Shown one piece after another: positions 43,015 through 52,052 of a stretch of 64,000 nucleotides of DNA (within the stretch, counting starts at the first letter, position 1; every line of letters starts with the position of its first letter). The DNA comes from Chitinophagaceae bacterium. Its GTDB lineage: Bacteria > Bacteroidota > Bacteroidia > Chitinophagales > Chitinophagaceae. Position numbers and translations under genes: made by a program. A model generated the notes under the pieces. The model was not told the origin of the DNA, searched no databases, and saw only the letters and a program-made list of their open reading frames with translations. Where the stretch lies: positions 682,001-746,000 of the forward strand of contig JADKKJ010000011.1 in the NCBI GenBank assembly GCA_016720565.1, read 5' to 3'.

Positions 43015-43161
43015 TTGAAGCATATTAAAAAACAGGACCTGCCCCAGAAGATCTGCCTGGTATGCAAACGGCCCTTCTCCTGGCGTAAGAAATGGGAGAA
43101 GGTTTGGGAAGAAGTAAACTATTGCAGCGATAAATGCAGGATGAAGAAAAACAGATCATGA
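43015..43161 (+). CDS. DUF2256 small zinc-ribbon-like protein
   Basis: 48 residues, starting at a TTG codon five bases after the preceding stop; no in-frame ATG precedes it. Translation contains the family signature LPQKICLVCKRPFSWRKKW and a second cysteine pair YCSDKC, giving a CxxC...CxxxC metal site. Function unknown. Co-occurrence with the TIGR03643 gene is a recurring pair and supports the call despite the size. Confidence 0.82.
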   Translation: MKHIKKQDLPQKICLVCKRPFSWRKKWEKVWEEVNYCSDKCRMKKNRS

Positions 43162-43401
43162 GTTACGTTGCAGCTGGTTCAAAGTTCTAAAAGAACAGCT
43201 GTTGCATGTTTTGTCTTTCATAACTTGAAAATCTTCAACACAAGTTCTCTGAAATATCCAGGTCCGGAATTAAGGATATATTCATGAACCAGTTTGATTA
43301 ATAAATAAAATTTCAACAGACAAAAATATTAAACAGAAAATATTTTTTATAGTTTTTTGAACTACCGACTGTTAGTTTTTGTTAAAAGGAAAATCTTTTA
43401 T

Positions 43402-44097
43402 ATGAAACAAATGCTAACAAAGTTTGCCTGCCTGATAGCGGCAGTATCTATTTTTTCCAGCTGTGATAAAAATGATGATAATACGACCCCTGCCCAGGCA
43501 AAGGTGATGGTGGTTCATGCTTCGCCGAATGCACCCAATGTGGATGTGCGTATCAATGACAATATCGCGTTGACCAATGTAGCCTTTCTCGCTAACAGCG
43601 CGTATACATCCGTGAACAGTGGTGCTACCAATATTAAAGTATCGCCAACAACTACCACTACCTATGTGATCAATGCTAATGTAACACTGGAAGCGAATAA
43701 GAACTATTCTGTATTTGCTGTTGACAGTGTAAGTAAGATCAAGGCCGCCGTTACAGTGGATGATCTTACCGCACCCGCTGCCGGAAAGGCACATGTTCGT
43801 TTCTTACATCTTAGTCCGAATGCACCTGCTGTTGATATAGCAGTAACGGGTGGTTCTGTTCTGTTCCCTAACAGAACATTCAATGATCAGTCAGCCAACG
43901 CTGCGTTATATGCTTTTACCCCTTTGAATGCAGGTACTTATAACCTGGAAGTGAGAGTGGCCGGCACACTTACTGTTGCGCTGGCACTTCCCAATATCAC
44001 ACTTACTGCAGGTAAGATATATACCATTTACGCAAAAGGATTCTTAGGGGGTACAGGTGGACAGGCGCTGGGAGCGCAGATAATTGCTAATAATTAG
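43402..44097 (+). CDS. DUF4397 domain lipoprotein
   Basis: 231 residues from the ATG at 43402, which yields a lipoprotein signal (LIAAVSIFSSCDKN); an upstream ATG at 43357 would add a basic tail without purpose. Two DUF4397-type repeats: VMVVHASPNAPNVDVRIND and VRFLHLSPNAPAVDIAVTG, each followed by a beta-rich segment and ending in Gly/Ala-rich strands. The family is common in Bacteroidota surface lipoproteins; no function is known. Confidence 0.9.
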   Translation: MKQMLTKFACLIAAVSIFSSCDKNDDNTTPAQAKVMVVHASPNAPNVDVRINDNIALTNVAFLANSAYTSVNSGATNIKVSPTTTTTYVINANVTLEANKNYSVFAVDSVSKIKAAVTVDDLTAPAAGKAHVRFLHLSPNAPAVDIAVTGGSVLFPNRTFNDQSANAALYAFTPLNAGTYNLEVRVAGTLTVALALPNITLTAGKIYTIYAKGFLGGTGGQALGAQIIANN

Positions 44098-44103
44098 AAT
44101 TAT

Positions 44104-44140
44104 ATTATAAGCCTGCTTCCTTTGGAAGCAGGCTTATAAT
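44104..44140. terminator. Long perfect hairpin between convergent genes
   Basis: ATTATAAGCCTGCTTCC pairs with its perfect complement (17 bp, TTT loop). It serves the plus-strand DUF4397 gene and possibly the convergent DUF4189 gene. Confidence 0.85.
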
Positions 44141-44204
44141 TAAAAAAAACAGTAGAGCACAGCGGCAACATGAAGCCGACAAAAATCAATAGTCATATTG
44201 AAAA

Positions 44205-44657
44205 TTACTTAGCGGGTTTAAATTCAGGCGAAGTATACACCCTGATCGGGTCGCCTTTAGATTCCGTATTACAGCTCCAGACAAAATATTCCGGCACTTT
44301 CCCAAATCGGGCATTCGCGGCTTTTTTGGCCTTACCATCTGCGATTTCCAGGGTCTCGCCTACCGCCCACGCAAAGTTCCTGTCACTGCCCACACGATAA
44401 ATAGCGCAGCCTTTTCCGGAATAAGCCAACACGACTACACCATCGCCCCCGCTCTCGTTGCAATTTTTTATTGCCAGACGTTCGGCATCGGCCAAACTGT
44501 TGCAATTATTTGACCAGCCAAATTTGTAGACGTTATTCTTGTCGATGGCAAGGGCACCATATTTCAGTTGAACTGGTTTCATTGCTGTGATCTTTTTGGG
44601 TGCCACATCAATGAATAGACAGGCAGAAATGGCAAGGCAAAGGAGCGTTGATCTCAT
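44205..44657 (-). CDS. DUF4189 domain exported protein
   Basis: 150 residues with an N-terminal export segment (about 3-18). The DUF4189 pattern is present: YGALAIDKNN, GWSNNCNSLADAERLAIKNCNESGGDGVVVLAYSGKGCAIY and FAWAVGETLEIADGKAKKAANARFG, with three of the family cysteines. Such proteins are small periplasmic or secreted proteins of unknown function. No operon partner. Confidence 0.8.
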   Translation of the reverse strand: MRSTLLCLAISACLFIDVAPKKITAMKPVQLKYGALAIDKNNVYKFGWSNNCNSLADAERLAIKNCNESGGDGVVVLAYSGKGCAIYRVGSDRNFAWAVGETLEIADGKAKKAANARFGKVPEYFVWSCNTESKGDPIRVYTSPEFKPAK

Positions 44658-44768
44658 GTCGGTTTTTTTTAATAAATAAATTTAGGAATTTTATTATTTT
44701 GGTGAACGGCTACATTTAGCGTTAACGCTAAAGGACCTTTCTTTGCCAGGACCAAAATCTACCCAGAC

Positions 44769-46520
44769 ATGCGGACTTTTCTTGTATACCTGTTTCTGAT
44801 CATCAGCCTGCTTTCCAATGGCCAATATCGGCCGGCATTTAATTTTTTACCTGCTACGGATTTCGACCTGCAGTGCCTTTCGCCAGATGGAGAATGGCTG
44901 GCATCCCATCCAGATGAAATAATTCACCTCTTCAACACGCGCACAGGAAGACTGATGTACAGTTTTCAGGCAGATTATTTCTCCAATGTTCATATTACCC
45001 GGGATAACACGCTCTATTTTAAAAGGCATGATACATTGCATCGCACTAAAATAGGCTCTTTCATTATTGAAAATATGGGAATACCTGGTAATGGCAACAC
45101 AACAAGTGATTTTCTGCCGGAAAAGAGCGGGCAATACATCTTTAAAATATATGCCGATTCTTCCATTGTATGGTCCTCATCCACTAAACAGAAACTTTTC
45201 ACCATTCGCGGTGAAAAACTCAGTTATTGTGAGAAGGGAAACAAATTCATCTATAAACAGAAAGACACCGTTTATTTAACAGATCTGAAAGGAATGATTA
45301 AAGAACGCCTGATCGTAACGGCTTCCTCTGTGGTGGCTTTTAGCCAGGGGTCTGAGTTCCTGGCATTTGGAACCCCGGGCCAGGTTAAAGTTTATAACCT
45401 GGCATCAACACCCATAACCCAATTCTCCTTCCCCCATTCTCACTTAAATGCAATTCGCTTTGTGACAGGAAGTCAATGGTTATTGATGAGAACCGATAGT
45501 CTGGTTCATGTGATGGACTTTGCTAAGAAGCAGATTGTTGATTCCTTTATTTACAGAAAAGAGCTGGGAACAGAAACAGGATTAATTACTTTTAATTATG
45601 ATGGAAAGATAATGATATATGATCCTTCTAAAAAAGTCTTTATCGATTCCCTGGATACCAAACAGCATATTTATACTATACAGGATGATGGAAATACTGT
45701 TCTCATCAACGGTGAAACTTCCACTATAATTTATTCGAAGAGTACAGAGTCCTCAAAGATTATTCACCATCATTGGGAGCCGATGGAAAATGGTAACCTG
45801 GCTCCCAACAACCGTTATGCCATCCTGGCTGGCGAAGTGTTTGCCTATATATGGGATATGCAAAAAGGCACTATACTCAATGAAACCACCATTGCCAGAA
45901 GTTCCTTCGAATGCAGTTTTTCTCCAAACAGCCGCTTTTTAGCAATGTGGGATGGTCGTGATATTTCTGTTTTCACAGTGCCCGAAGGAGAAAGGATCAG
46001 CAAGTTCAATTCTGGTTCTAAGATCCACAACGCGGTTGTAGATTCAAGCGGTAAATATGCGATCGTTCTCTACAACGCCTATGTGGAAGTTTGGGATATT
46101 GCCACCTCAAAAAAGTTATATGGTAAGTCTTCAGATACGGCTGGTCTTTCCGCCAGTAATGATCTTGTAACGGATAGCGGCACCTACAATTTAGCCAATG
46201 GCAGGCTGATCGCTGCTGGCAAACCTGCGAACCAGGTAATGGCTAAACTCAGCGGCGACCAATACAAATTGGAGAAAACCACCGATCCCAATTATGCAAA
46301 TCGAGCCATCATTATTAAGACCAGGGAGGGAAACCTAATAGCTACTGTGATCTCATATTATCTGGGCGACTATATAATAATTGATAAGGATTGGCATTAT
46401 GATGGATCTCCCTTTGCCCTTAAGAATTTCAGGTATGCTTATAAAGACCAGCTCTTAAGTGAAGAGGAAACGAAGAAATTCTATGTACCCGGGTTATATG
46501 AAAAGTTGGTTGGAAAATGA
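44769..46520 (+). CDS. Exported WD40-like beta-propeller protein
   Basis: 583 residues with a signal peptide (about 1-19, YLFLIISLLSNGQ). Degenerate WD40/quinoprotein-type repeats run throughout: FDLQCLSPDGEWLASHPDEIIHLFNTRTG, AFSQGSEFLAFGTPGQVKVYN, FECSFSPNSRFLAMWDGRDISVF and VDSSGKYAIVLYNAYVEVWDI. No catalytic domain is fused, unlike the WD40-caspase protein at 8.9 kb. Probably a scaffold or ligand-binding envelope protein. Confidence 0.75.
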   Translation: MRTFLVYLFLIISLLSNGQYRPAFNFLPATDFDLQCLSPDGEWLASHPDEIIHLFNTRTGRLMYSFQADYFSNVHITRDNTLYFKRHDTLHRTKIGSFIIENMGIPGNGNTTSDFLPEKSGQYIFKIYADSSIVWSSSTKQKLFTIRGEKLSYCEKGNKFIYKQKDTVYLTDLKGMIKERLIVTASSVVAFSQGSEFLAFGTPGQVKVYNLASTPITQFSFPHSHLNAIRFVTGSQWLLMRTDSLVHVMDFAKKQIVDSFIYRKELGTETGLITFNYDGKIMIYDPSKKVFIDSLDTKQHIYTIQDDGNTVLINGETSTIIYSKSTESSKIIHHHWEPMENGNLAPNNRYAILAGEVFAYIWDMQKGTILNETTIARSSFECSFSPNSRFLAMWDGRDISVFTVPEGERISKFNSGSKIHNAVVDSSGKYAIVLYNAYVEVWDIATSKKLYGKSSDTAGLSASNDLVTDSGTYNLANGRLIAAGKPANQVMAKLSGDQYKLEKTTDPNYANRAIIIKTREGNLIATVISYYLGDYIIIDKDWHYDGSPFALKNFRYAYKDQLLSEEETKKFYVPGLYEKLVGK

Positions 46521-46531
46521 GCTGGTAGGTA

Positions 46532-48184
46532 CTATCCCTCCTCTATACATACTTTCCACAACGCATGCCCTCCTGCCAGATTAACCACTTCCTTAAACCC
46601 TTTCTGCTTCAGCATCCGGTGTGCAAGATATCCACGCAAACCGATCTCGCAATAAATGATAATGGGTTTGTCAATGGGTAGTTCATTTATTCTTCCGCGT
46701 AATTCATCCACAGGTATATTCACTGCTCCGGGAATGGATGACAGGGCGTGTTCCTCTGGTTTGCGTACATCAAGCAAAAAGCTTCCGGGCGTTTTCGCAG
46801 CTACCTCATTCCACTGTATAAATTTTACTTTATTATGAAGGAGATTCTCCGCAACAAACCCCGCCATATTCACCGGATCCTTGGCAGATGAATAAGGAGG
46901 TGCATAAGCATGCTCCAGTTCTGTCAGATCACTAATGGTTCCTTTTTTTTGTATCAGGAGGGATAAGAGATCAATGCGCTTATCCACCCCGTCAAAACCT
47001 GCTATCTGCGCGCCCAAAAGGCGGCCCGTATTTGGAGAGAAGGCCAGTTGTATCGTCATTTGTTTTGAATCGGGATAATAAGAAGCATGAGATCCGCTTT
47101 TAGTATAAACCACTTCATACGGAATATTCGCAGCACTTAAATGCTTGACAGCAGTACCTGTAGTGGCAAGGGTCATATCGAACAACTGAACAATCGCCGT
47201 ATTAATAGATCCCTTATAAGAACGGATATTGCTACCCACAATATTATCCGCGCATATCCTTCCCTGCTTATTTGCCGGGCCAGCCAGATATGAACTCATG
47301 GAGTTTCCGGTAACAGGATTAGTAAATTCAATGGCGTCGCCTACCGCATAAATATTTTCATCCGAGGTCTGCAAGAATTCATTCACCCATATCCCTTTGG
47401 ATGGCCCGAGCTTTAAACCGGCATTGGATGCCAGTTTGGTATCTGGCCTTACCCCGATAGAAAGAAGGACCATATCGGCGCTGATCTTTGTTCCATCCGA
47501 TAAATTCAGTTGAATTCCTTCAGGTATCAGTTCAAATGATTGCGCCGAAATACCCAGGCGCAGATCGATCCCCTTCGAACGAAGATATTGCTGGGCAATG
47601 GCCGCAATAGGAAAATCCACCGGCGCCAGGATCTGCTTTCCTAATTCCACAATGATAACTGCTATACCTAAGCGATGAAGATTCTCTGCCATCTCCAACC
47701 CGATAAAACCTGCACCTACTATAACTACTGAACGGATCTTGTTATCGGTAACAAATGATTTGATCCTGTCCGTATCACTTACATTTCGAAGGGTAAAGAT
47801 CCCCGGCAGATCGATACCTGGTAAGGGTGGACGGATCGGTTCAGCGCCGGGAGAAAGAACCAGTTTATCATAGTTAATATTGTAGGTGGAGTTAAGGTTC
47901 AGGTCCTTTATTTCCAATTGTTTTTTAATAGGATCAATATCGGTCACTTCATTCATCACCCTCACATCAATATTGAATCTTCCTCCAAATGAAGCTGGGG
48001 TCTGCACAAACAATTCATCACGCTGGTGGATCACATCACCAATATAATAGGGCAAACCGCAGTTTGCATAGGATATATAGGGTCCTTTTTCAACCAAAAT
48101 GATCTCTGCATTCTCATCCAGCCTTCGCAGCCTGGCCGCTGTACTGGCTCCCCCTGCCACACCCCCAACTATTACATAACGCAT
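46532..48184 (-). CDS. CoA-disulfide reductase - rhodanese fusion (CDR-Rhd)
   Basis: 550 residues from the ATG at 48184; a start at 48235 would place the operator inside the gene. FAD motif VGGVAGGASTAARLRR, catalytic Cys42 in SYANCGLPYYIG, NAD motif VVIVGAGFIGLEMAENL, and AVGDAIEF define the CoA-disulfide reductase part (about 1-445, with the dimerisation domain). The C-terminal rhodanese (about 455-550) has Cys512 in the loop YCEIGLRG. Fusions of this type reduce polysulfide, CoA-persulfide or disulfides and hand sulfur to the rhodanese cysteine. The upstream Crp-type operators link it to the SQR operon. Confidence 0.92.
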   Translation of the reverse strand: MRYVIVGGVAGGASTAARLRRLDENAEIILVEKGPYISYANCGLPYYIGDVIHQRDELFVQTPASFGGRFNIDVRVMNEVTDIDPIKKQLEIKDLNLNSTYNINYDKLVLSPGAEPIRPPLPGIDLPGIFTLRNVSDTDRIKSFVTDNKIRSVVIVGAGFIGLEMAENLHRLGIAVIIVELGKQILAPVDFPIAAIAQQYLRSKGIDLRLGISAQSFELIPEGIQLNLSDGTKISADMVLLSIGVRPDTKLASNAGLKLGPSKGIWVNEFLQTSDENIYAVGDAIEFTNPVTGNSMSSYLAGPANKQGRICADNIVGSNIRSYKGSINTAIVQLFDMTLATTGTAVKHLSAANIPYEVVYTKSGSHASYYPDSKQMTIQLAFSPNTGRLLGAQIAGFDGVDKRIDLLSLLIQKKGTISDLTELEHAYAPPYSSAKDPVNMAGFVAENLLHNKVKFIQWNEVAAKTPGSFLLDVRKPEEHALSSIPGAVNIPVDELRGRINELPIDKPIIIYCEIGLRGYLAHRMLKQKGFKEVVNLAGGHALWKVCIEEG

Positions 48185-48198
48185 AATAAATATTTGTA

Positions 48199-48206
48199 CA
48201 AAGGAA
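48199..48206 (-). promoter_or_regulatory. Putative -7 box of the CDR-Rhd gene
   Basis: On the minus strand TTCCTTTG, one base off TAnnTTTG. It would put operator site 1 at about -40.5. Confidence 0.35.
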
Positions 48207-48228
48207 ACCCCCGATCGCCAATTTATAT

Positions 48229-48242
48229 GTGACATTAATCAC
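48229..48242. promoter_or_regulatory. Crp-type operator, site 1, CDR-Rhd/kelch intergenic region
   Basis: GTGACATTAATCAC; with flanking T and A it is TGTGA-N6-TCACA, identical to the E. coli Crp consensus arms. It lies 45 bp upstream of the CDR-Rhd ATG and 34 bp from site 2, centre to centre. Confidence 0.72.
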
Positions 48243-48262
48243 AACCAACCCTCTATTCGGTT

Positions 48263-48276
48263 GTGACTATTGTCAC
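48263..48276. promoter_or_regulatory. Crp-type operator, site 2, identical to the SQR operator
   Basis: GTGACTATTGTCAC, the exact reverse complement of the 14-mer at 12468-12481; with flanks TGTGA-N6-TCACA. It lies 60 bp before the preferred ATG of the kelch-like gene and can serve either divergent gene. Confidence 0.75.
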
Positions 48277-48336
48277 ATTTTCAGTTGCTAAGCATACCGA
48301 TATTGTATGCCAAATCAACCAATAAACCTGACTCGA

Positions 48337-49656
48337 ATGAAAAGGTCATTGTTTACACTCACCTGTTCCATTTTCTCCCTTTTAAGTTTTGGCCAATCTG
48401 CTCCTTTTTCGGTTAAACTGGAACCCATCATCCTGAAAGAATTCTCCGGCCTGCAATCCTATGCCTGGGCCCGTGCCGGAGATAATATTATTTTGTTTGG
48501 CGGCAGAAAAGAAGGGCTTCACAAACGACAACCATTTGCCTCCTTTAATAAAACTTTCAACAATAGCGAGATCATAATGATAAACCCTGGTACGCAGCAA
48601 ACGATCCGAAAAGGGCTGGGATCAGTGCCTGCACCAATAGCTGAACAGCTGCAAAGTTCCAATATGGAATTTTTCCAGGATGGCGACTATCTTATCCTTA
48701 TTGGAGGCTACGGGTATAGTGAAACCAAAAATGACCACATCACTTTTCCTTCCATGCTGGTGATCCGGCTTTCAGCAATGGTGAAAGCGCTTCAAAGCGG
48801 GTCCTCAATTGACGAGTCGATTATTCAGATTCCAGATGAAAGAATGGCGATTACCGGGGGGAATCTTGGAAAACTTGACGATGCGTTTTACCTCATAGGG
48901 GGCCAGCGCTTTACAGGACGTTATAACCCGCATGGCCCGGATCATGGACCAGGCTACTCCCAGCAATACAGCAATGAGATCAGAAAATTCCAATTGAATT
49001 TTAAAAATGGAACAGCTGCCATCTATAACTATGAGGCGATCTCCGATACTTCCCTCTTTCATCGCAGAGATTATAACCTGGTCAACCAATATGACGATAA
49101 TGGAAACGAAATATTATCAGTCTATTCCGGAGTCTTCCAATCAACCGCAGATCTTCCATTCACTACACTGGTTGATATTTCACCATCTGGTTATAAGCTG
49201 GTACCCGAATTTAATCAGCAACTTAACCATTATCACAGCGCTCACCTTCCTTTGTATGATTCTATAAATAGAAATCAATTTGTGATCTTCTTTGGTGGTA
49301 TTGCATGGAATTACCTCGACAATAATGGAAAATTAAACAAGGATGATAATGTCCCTTTTGTAAAAACAATTAGTGTTGTAGAAAGAACGAGGGCTGGTAT
49401 AAAGGAATATTCACTTACTGAAAAGATGCCAGGCTATTTTGGCGCATCTGCATCCTTTATTGCCCGGGATCCCCTGATGTTTACAAAAAATGGAAATCTG
49501 AAATGGGATTCCATTGGGGATAAGCCATCATTAGTGGGATATATTATTGGAGGAATTGACAGTCGGGCCCCCAATATTCTGTTTAGCAATGATCCGCTGG
49601 AAAGCAGAGCCTCCCCGGTGATCTGGGAGGTGTTCATAAGCAGGACGGGGAGATGA
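48337..49656 (+). CDS. Exported kelch-like beta-propeller protein
   Basis: 439 residues from the ATG at 48337, where a signal peptide begins (LFTLTCSIFSLLSFGQ); a longer start at 48307 lies too close to the predicted promoter. Kelch-type blades are seen in NIILFGGRKEG, YLILIGGYGYSE, AFYLIGGQRFTG, FVIFFGGIAWN and GYIIGGIDSR. Function unknown. Because it shares a Crp-type operator region with the CDR-Rhd gene it may belong to the same sulfur-responsive regulon, as an envelope component. Confidence 0.75.
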   Translation: MKRSLFTLTCSIFSLLSFGQSAPFSVKLEPIILKEFSGLQSYAWARAGDNIILFGGRKEGLHKRQPFASFNKTFNNSEIIMINPGTQQTIRKGLGSVPAPIAEQLQSSNMEFFQDGDYLILIGGYGYSETKNDHITFPSMLVIRLSAMVKALQSGSSIDESIIQIPDERMAITGGNLGKLDDAFYLIGGQRFTGRYNPHGPDHGPGYSQQYSNEIRKFQLNFKNGTAAIYNYEAISDTSLFHRRDYNLVNQYDDNGNEILSVYSGVFQSTADLPFTTLVDISPSGYKLVPEFNQQLNHYHSAHLPLYDSINRNQFVIFFGGIAWNYLDNNGKLNKDDNVPFVKTISVVERTRAGIKEYSLTEKMPGYFGASASFIARDPLMFTKNGNLKWDSIGDKPSLVGYIIGGIDSRAPNILFSNDPLESRASPVIWEVFISRTGR

Positions 49657-49660
49657 GTAG

Positions 49661-49797
49661 AATAAAGCTATTAGCCACTGGCTGCTAGCCGCTAGCTTTA
49701 TTAGTGTATGATCGAGGAATTCTCCATTTGGATGGAAATTCTATCGCATAATCCTATCTGGCTAGAAGCTAGCGGCTAAAAGCTAGTAGCTATTTTT
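49661..49797. repeat. BIME-like element I (inverted heptad repeats)
   Basis: Left part 49661-49702 begins AATAAAGCTA and ends TAGCTTTATT (perfect 10 bp inverted repeat) with AGCxxxT heptads between. A 57-base spacer follows, then the right part 49760-49797, GGCTAGAAGCTAGCGGCTAA and further heptads, which is the inverted version of the left part. Confidence 0.7.
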
Positions 49798-49829
49798 ACC
49801 TATCTTCATCCTTCCTAAATTCCAAAAAC

Positions 49830-50162
49830 ATGCAGATCACTGCCAAACTAAGTTCCCTGCTCCCCCTCCAAACCGGCACCGGAAAAAACGGCACCTGGAA
49901 AAAACAGGATATCATTGTTGAAACGGAGGGAACTTACCCAAAAAAGATCTGCATCTCTATCTGGGGCGATAAGATCGACGAAAGCAAACTGGTGGTAGGT
50001 AATAATCTCCGGATCGATTTCGATGTGGAGAGCCGCGAATATAATGGTCGCTGGTACACCGACTGCAAAGCCTGGAAGCTGGATCTTGCCGGCGCTGGTG
50101 GCGGGGATGCTGCTGGTGGTATGATCGATCCACCGCATGGTGACGAAGCGCTGCCTTTTTAA
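49830..50162 (+). CDS. DUF3127 OB-fold protein
   Basis: 110 residues. DUF3127 signature: GTWKKQDIIVETEGTYPKKICISIWGDK and LRIDFDVESREYNGRWYTDCKAWKLD, an OB-fold-like beta barrel related to single-strand-binding proteins, with a Gly/Ala-rich flexible tail ending DEALPF, similar to the acidic-hydrophobic tip (DDxxPF-like) of SSB tails. This suggests a nucleic-acid-binding protein that contacts repair factors. Function not established. Confidence 0.85.
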   Translation: MQITAKLSSLLPLQTGTGKNGTWKKQDIIVETEGTYPKKICISIWGDKIDESKLVVGNNLRIDFDVESREYNGRWYTDCKAWKLDLAGAGGGDAAGGMIDPPHGDEALPF

Positions 50163-50168
50163 TAGTTG

Positions 50169-50212
50169 TAAGCTATGAGCCATTAGCTGCTAGCTTGAGA
50201 GCTGGTTCATCG
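50169..50212. repeat. Single heptad-repeat block
   Basis: Seven bases after the DUF3127 stop: AGCTATGAGCCATTAGCTGC and TAGCTTGAGAGCTGG, units of seven bases starting AGC, without an inverted partner before the next gene. Confidence 0.5.
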
Positions 50213-50303
50213 AGAAGATTGGAATTTTAATGTTGTTTTCTTCCTCGCATTCTAATATAAAAAAACTAAATTCATTCTGGCAAGTAAAACCAAACTCACC
50301 AGT

Positions 50304-51938
50304 ATGAATTCATTAGTAGTCTCTAAAGCCAGGCTTTCTGTCCTGCTTATTTTCAGCGCAATCTTATTTCAAAATACTATCCAGGCGCAGAACCGCGACA
50401 TCAGCCAGCTTTCTTCCGGAGGAAAACTGAATCCCATTCAGGCGAATATGGATATCCGCCATTATACGCTCTCGCTGGATGTAGACATTCCCAATAAAAA
50501 GATAGCCGGTTTCACTGAAGTGGAAACCATTCTTGCCCATGCCGCAGATTCCCTGCTGCTGGACCTGATCGATCTTTATAACGTCACCGCCGTGAAGGTG
50601 AACAACAAACCCGTAAAATTTGATCACAGCAATAACAAGATCTATATCACGGGTTCCTTCCCCGCAGGGAAACAACTGATCCGTGTTGATTACAACGGCG
50701 AACCCCCTGTTGCGGTAAGACCACCATGGGGTGGCGGCTTTACCTGGACCAAAGACAGCCTGGGCAACGATTGGGTGGCCATCAACTGCCAGAAAGAAGG
50801 GGGACGCGTTTATTTTGCCTGCAAGGATCATCCCAGCGATGAACCAAATGAAGGAGTTGATATGTACATCAGCATTCCAAAAAACCTGGTAGTATCAGGT
50901 CCCGGCTTATTGCAGAAGGTCACTACAGTTAAAAACAAAGCTACCTACCACTGGAAAACAAATTATACCATCAGCAATTATTGCGTGGTATTTAATATTG
51001 GGAAGTATAAAGTGGTCAGCAAAGATATGACTACGATCAACGGCCATGTAGTGCCTATTCAATTTTACGTACTGGAAGAAGATACTGCCGAAGCCAAAAA
51101 GCTGATCGAACTAAAAGAAAGAGATACCCATATACTGGAAAAATATTTCGGTGAATACCCCTGGTGGAAAGAAAAGATCGGTATCTGCGAAGTGCCTAAC
51201 TCGGGTATGGAACATCAGACCAATATCACTTTCCAGAATAAATTTGTGTACAGTAAGATCGGTACCAGCGATTATTCGGCCAACCTGTTGCACGAATACG
51301 CGCACGAATGGTGGGCCAATAAAGTAACCAACAAAGACTGGGCCCATATGTGGATCCAGGAAGGCATTGGCACCTATGCCGAAGCACTGACCATGTATGA
51401 ACTGGGCGGACAGGCCGCTTATGACCAGATCATTGATGGTCATAAAAGAGGCATTCGATATAAAAAGCCCATGGTTGGTGTTGGAGAAATGTCGGAAGAT
51501 GAAACCTATAACCAAACCGATATCTATGCCAAAGGCTCTTTCTTTATGCACAGCCTGCGATACCTGATAGGCGATGAGATCTTCCTTCCAACTTTAAAAA
51601 AGCTGGCCACTGATCCGGCTTACACCTATGATAATATGGTGACTACCGATGACGTTGAGAAATTATTCAGTGGGGCGGCAAAGCAGGACCTGAAACCTTT
51701 CTTTGATTTCTTTTTGCGCACTACCGATGTGCTGGATATTACCGTGAAGGAAACTGGTTACCAGAAATACCTGGTCAAACTGAACAACTATTTTATGGAC
51801 CTGCCTTTTGAGATCACTACTGCCAGCGGTACCAGTAAAATGACAATGGTGAAAAATGGATTGACCATCAACAGCAGCACGCCACCATTGATCGATCCTA
51901 AAGGATTTTATCTGAAGAAGGTACTTTATTTACAGTAA
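50304..51938 (+). CDS. M1 family metallopeptidase (first of two)
   Basis: 544 residues with a signal peptide (about 1-29, FQNTIQAQN). M1 N-terminal beta domain (about 45-240), exopeptidase-type motif NSGMEHQTNI (substrate amino-group site, GxMEN variant), zinc site HEYAHEWW near residue 330 and the third ligand Glu in WIQEGIGTYAEAL. It lacks the long C-terminal domain of full aminopeptidase N, as do many Bacteroidota M1 proteins. Exported peptide trimming is likely. The next gene is a second M1 paralogue. Confidence 0.93.
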   Translation: MNSLVVSKARLSVLLIFSAILFQNTIQAQNRDISQLSSGGKLNPIQANMDIRHYTLSLDVDIPNKKIAGFTEVETILAHAADSLLLDLIDLYNVTAVKVNNKPVKFDHSNNKIYITGSFPAGKQLIRVDYNGEPPVAVRPPWGGGFTWTKDSLGNDWVAINCQKEGGRVYFACKDHPSDEPNEGVDMYISIPKNLVVSGPGLLQKVTTVKNKATYHWKTNYTISNYCVVFNIGKYKVVSKDMTTINGHVVPIQFYVLEEDTAEAKKLIELKERDTHILEKYFGEYPWWKEKIGICEVPNSGMEHQTNITFQNKFVYSKIGTSDYSANLLHEYAHEWWANKVTNKDWAHMWIQEGIGTYAEALTMYELGGQAAYDQIIDGHKRGIRYKKPMVGVGEMSEDETYNQTDIYAKGSFFMHSLRYLIGDEIFLPTLKKLATDPAYTYDNMVTTDDVEKLFSGAAKQDLKPFFDFFLRTTDVLDITVKETGYQKYLVKLNNYFMDLPFEITTASGTSKMTMVKNGLTINSSTPPLIDPKGFYLKKVLYLQ

Positions 51939-52052
51939 TCTAATGTGGATTTTTTGTACACAGATTTACACAGACGGACACAGATAAAATACAATGAATA
52001 CAATAGATTATCAGTGTACAAAAAAAATATTCACTACTATAAAATTTTTAGT

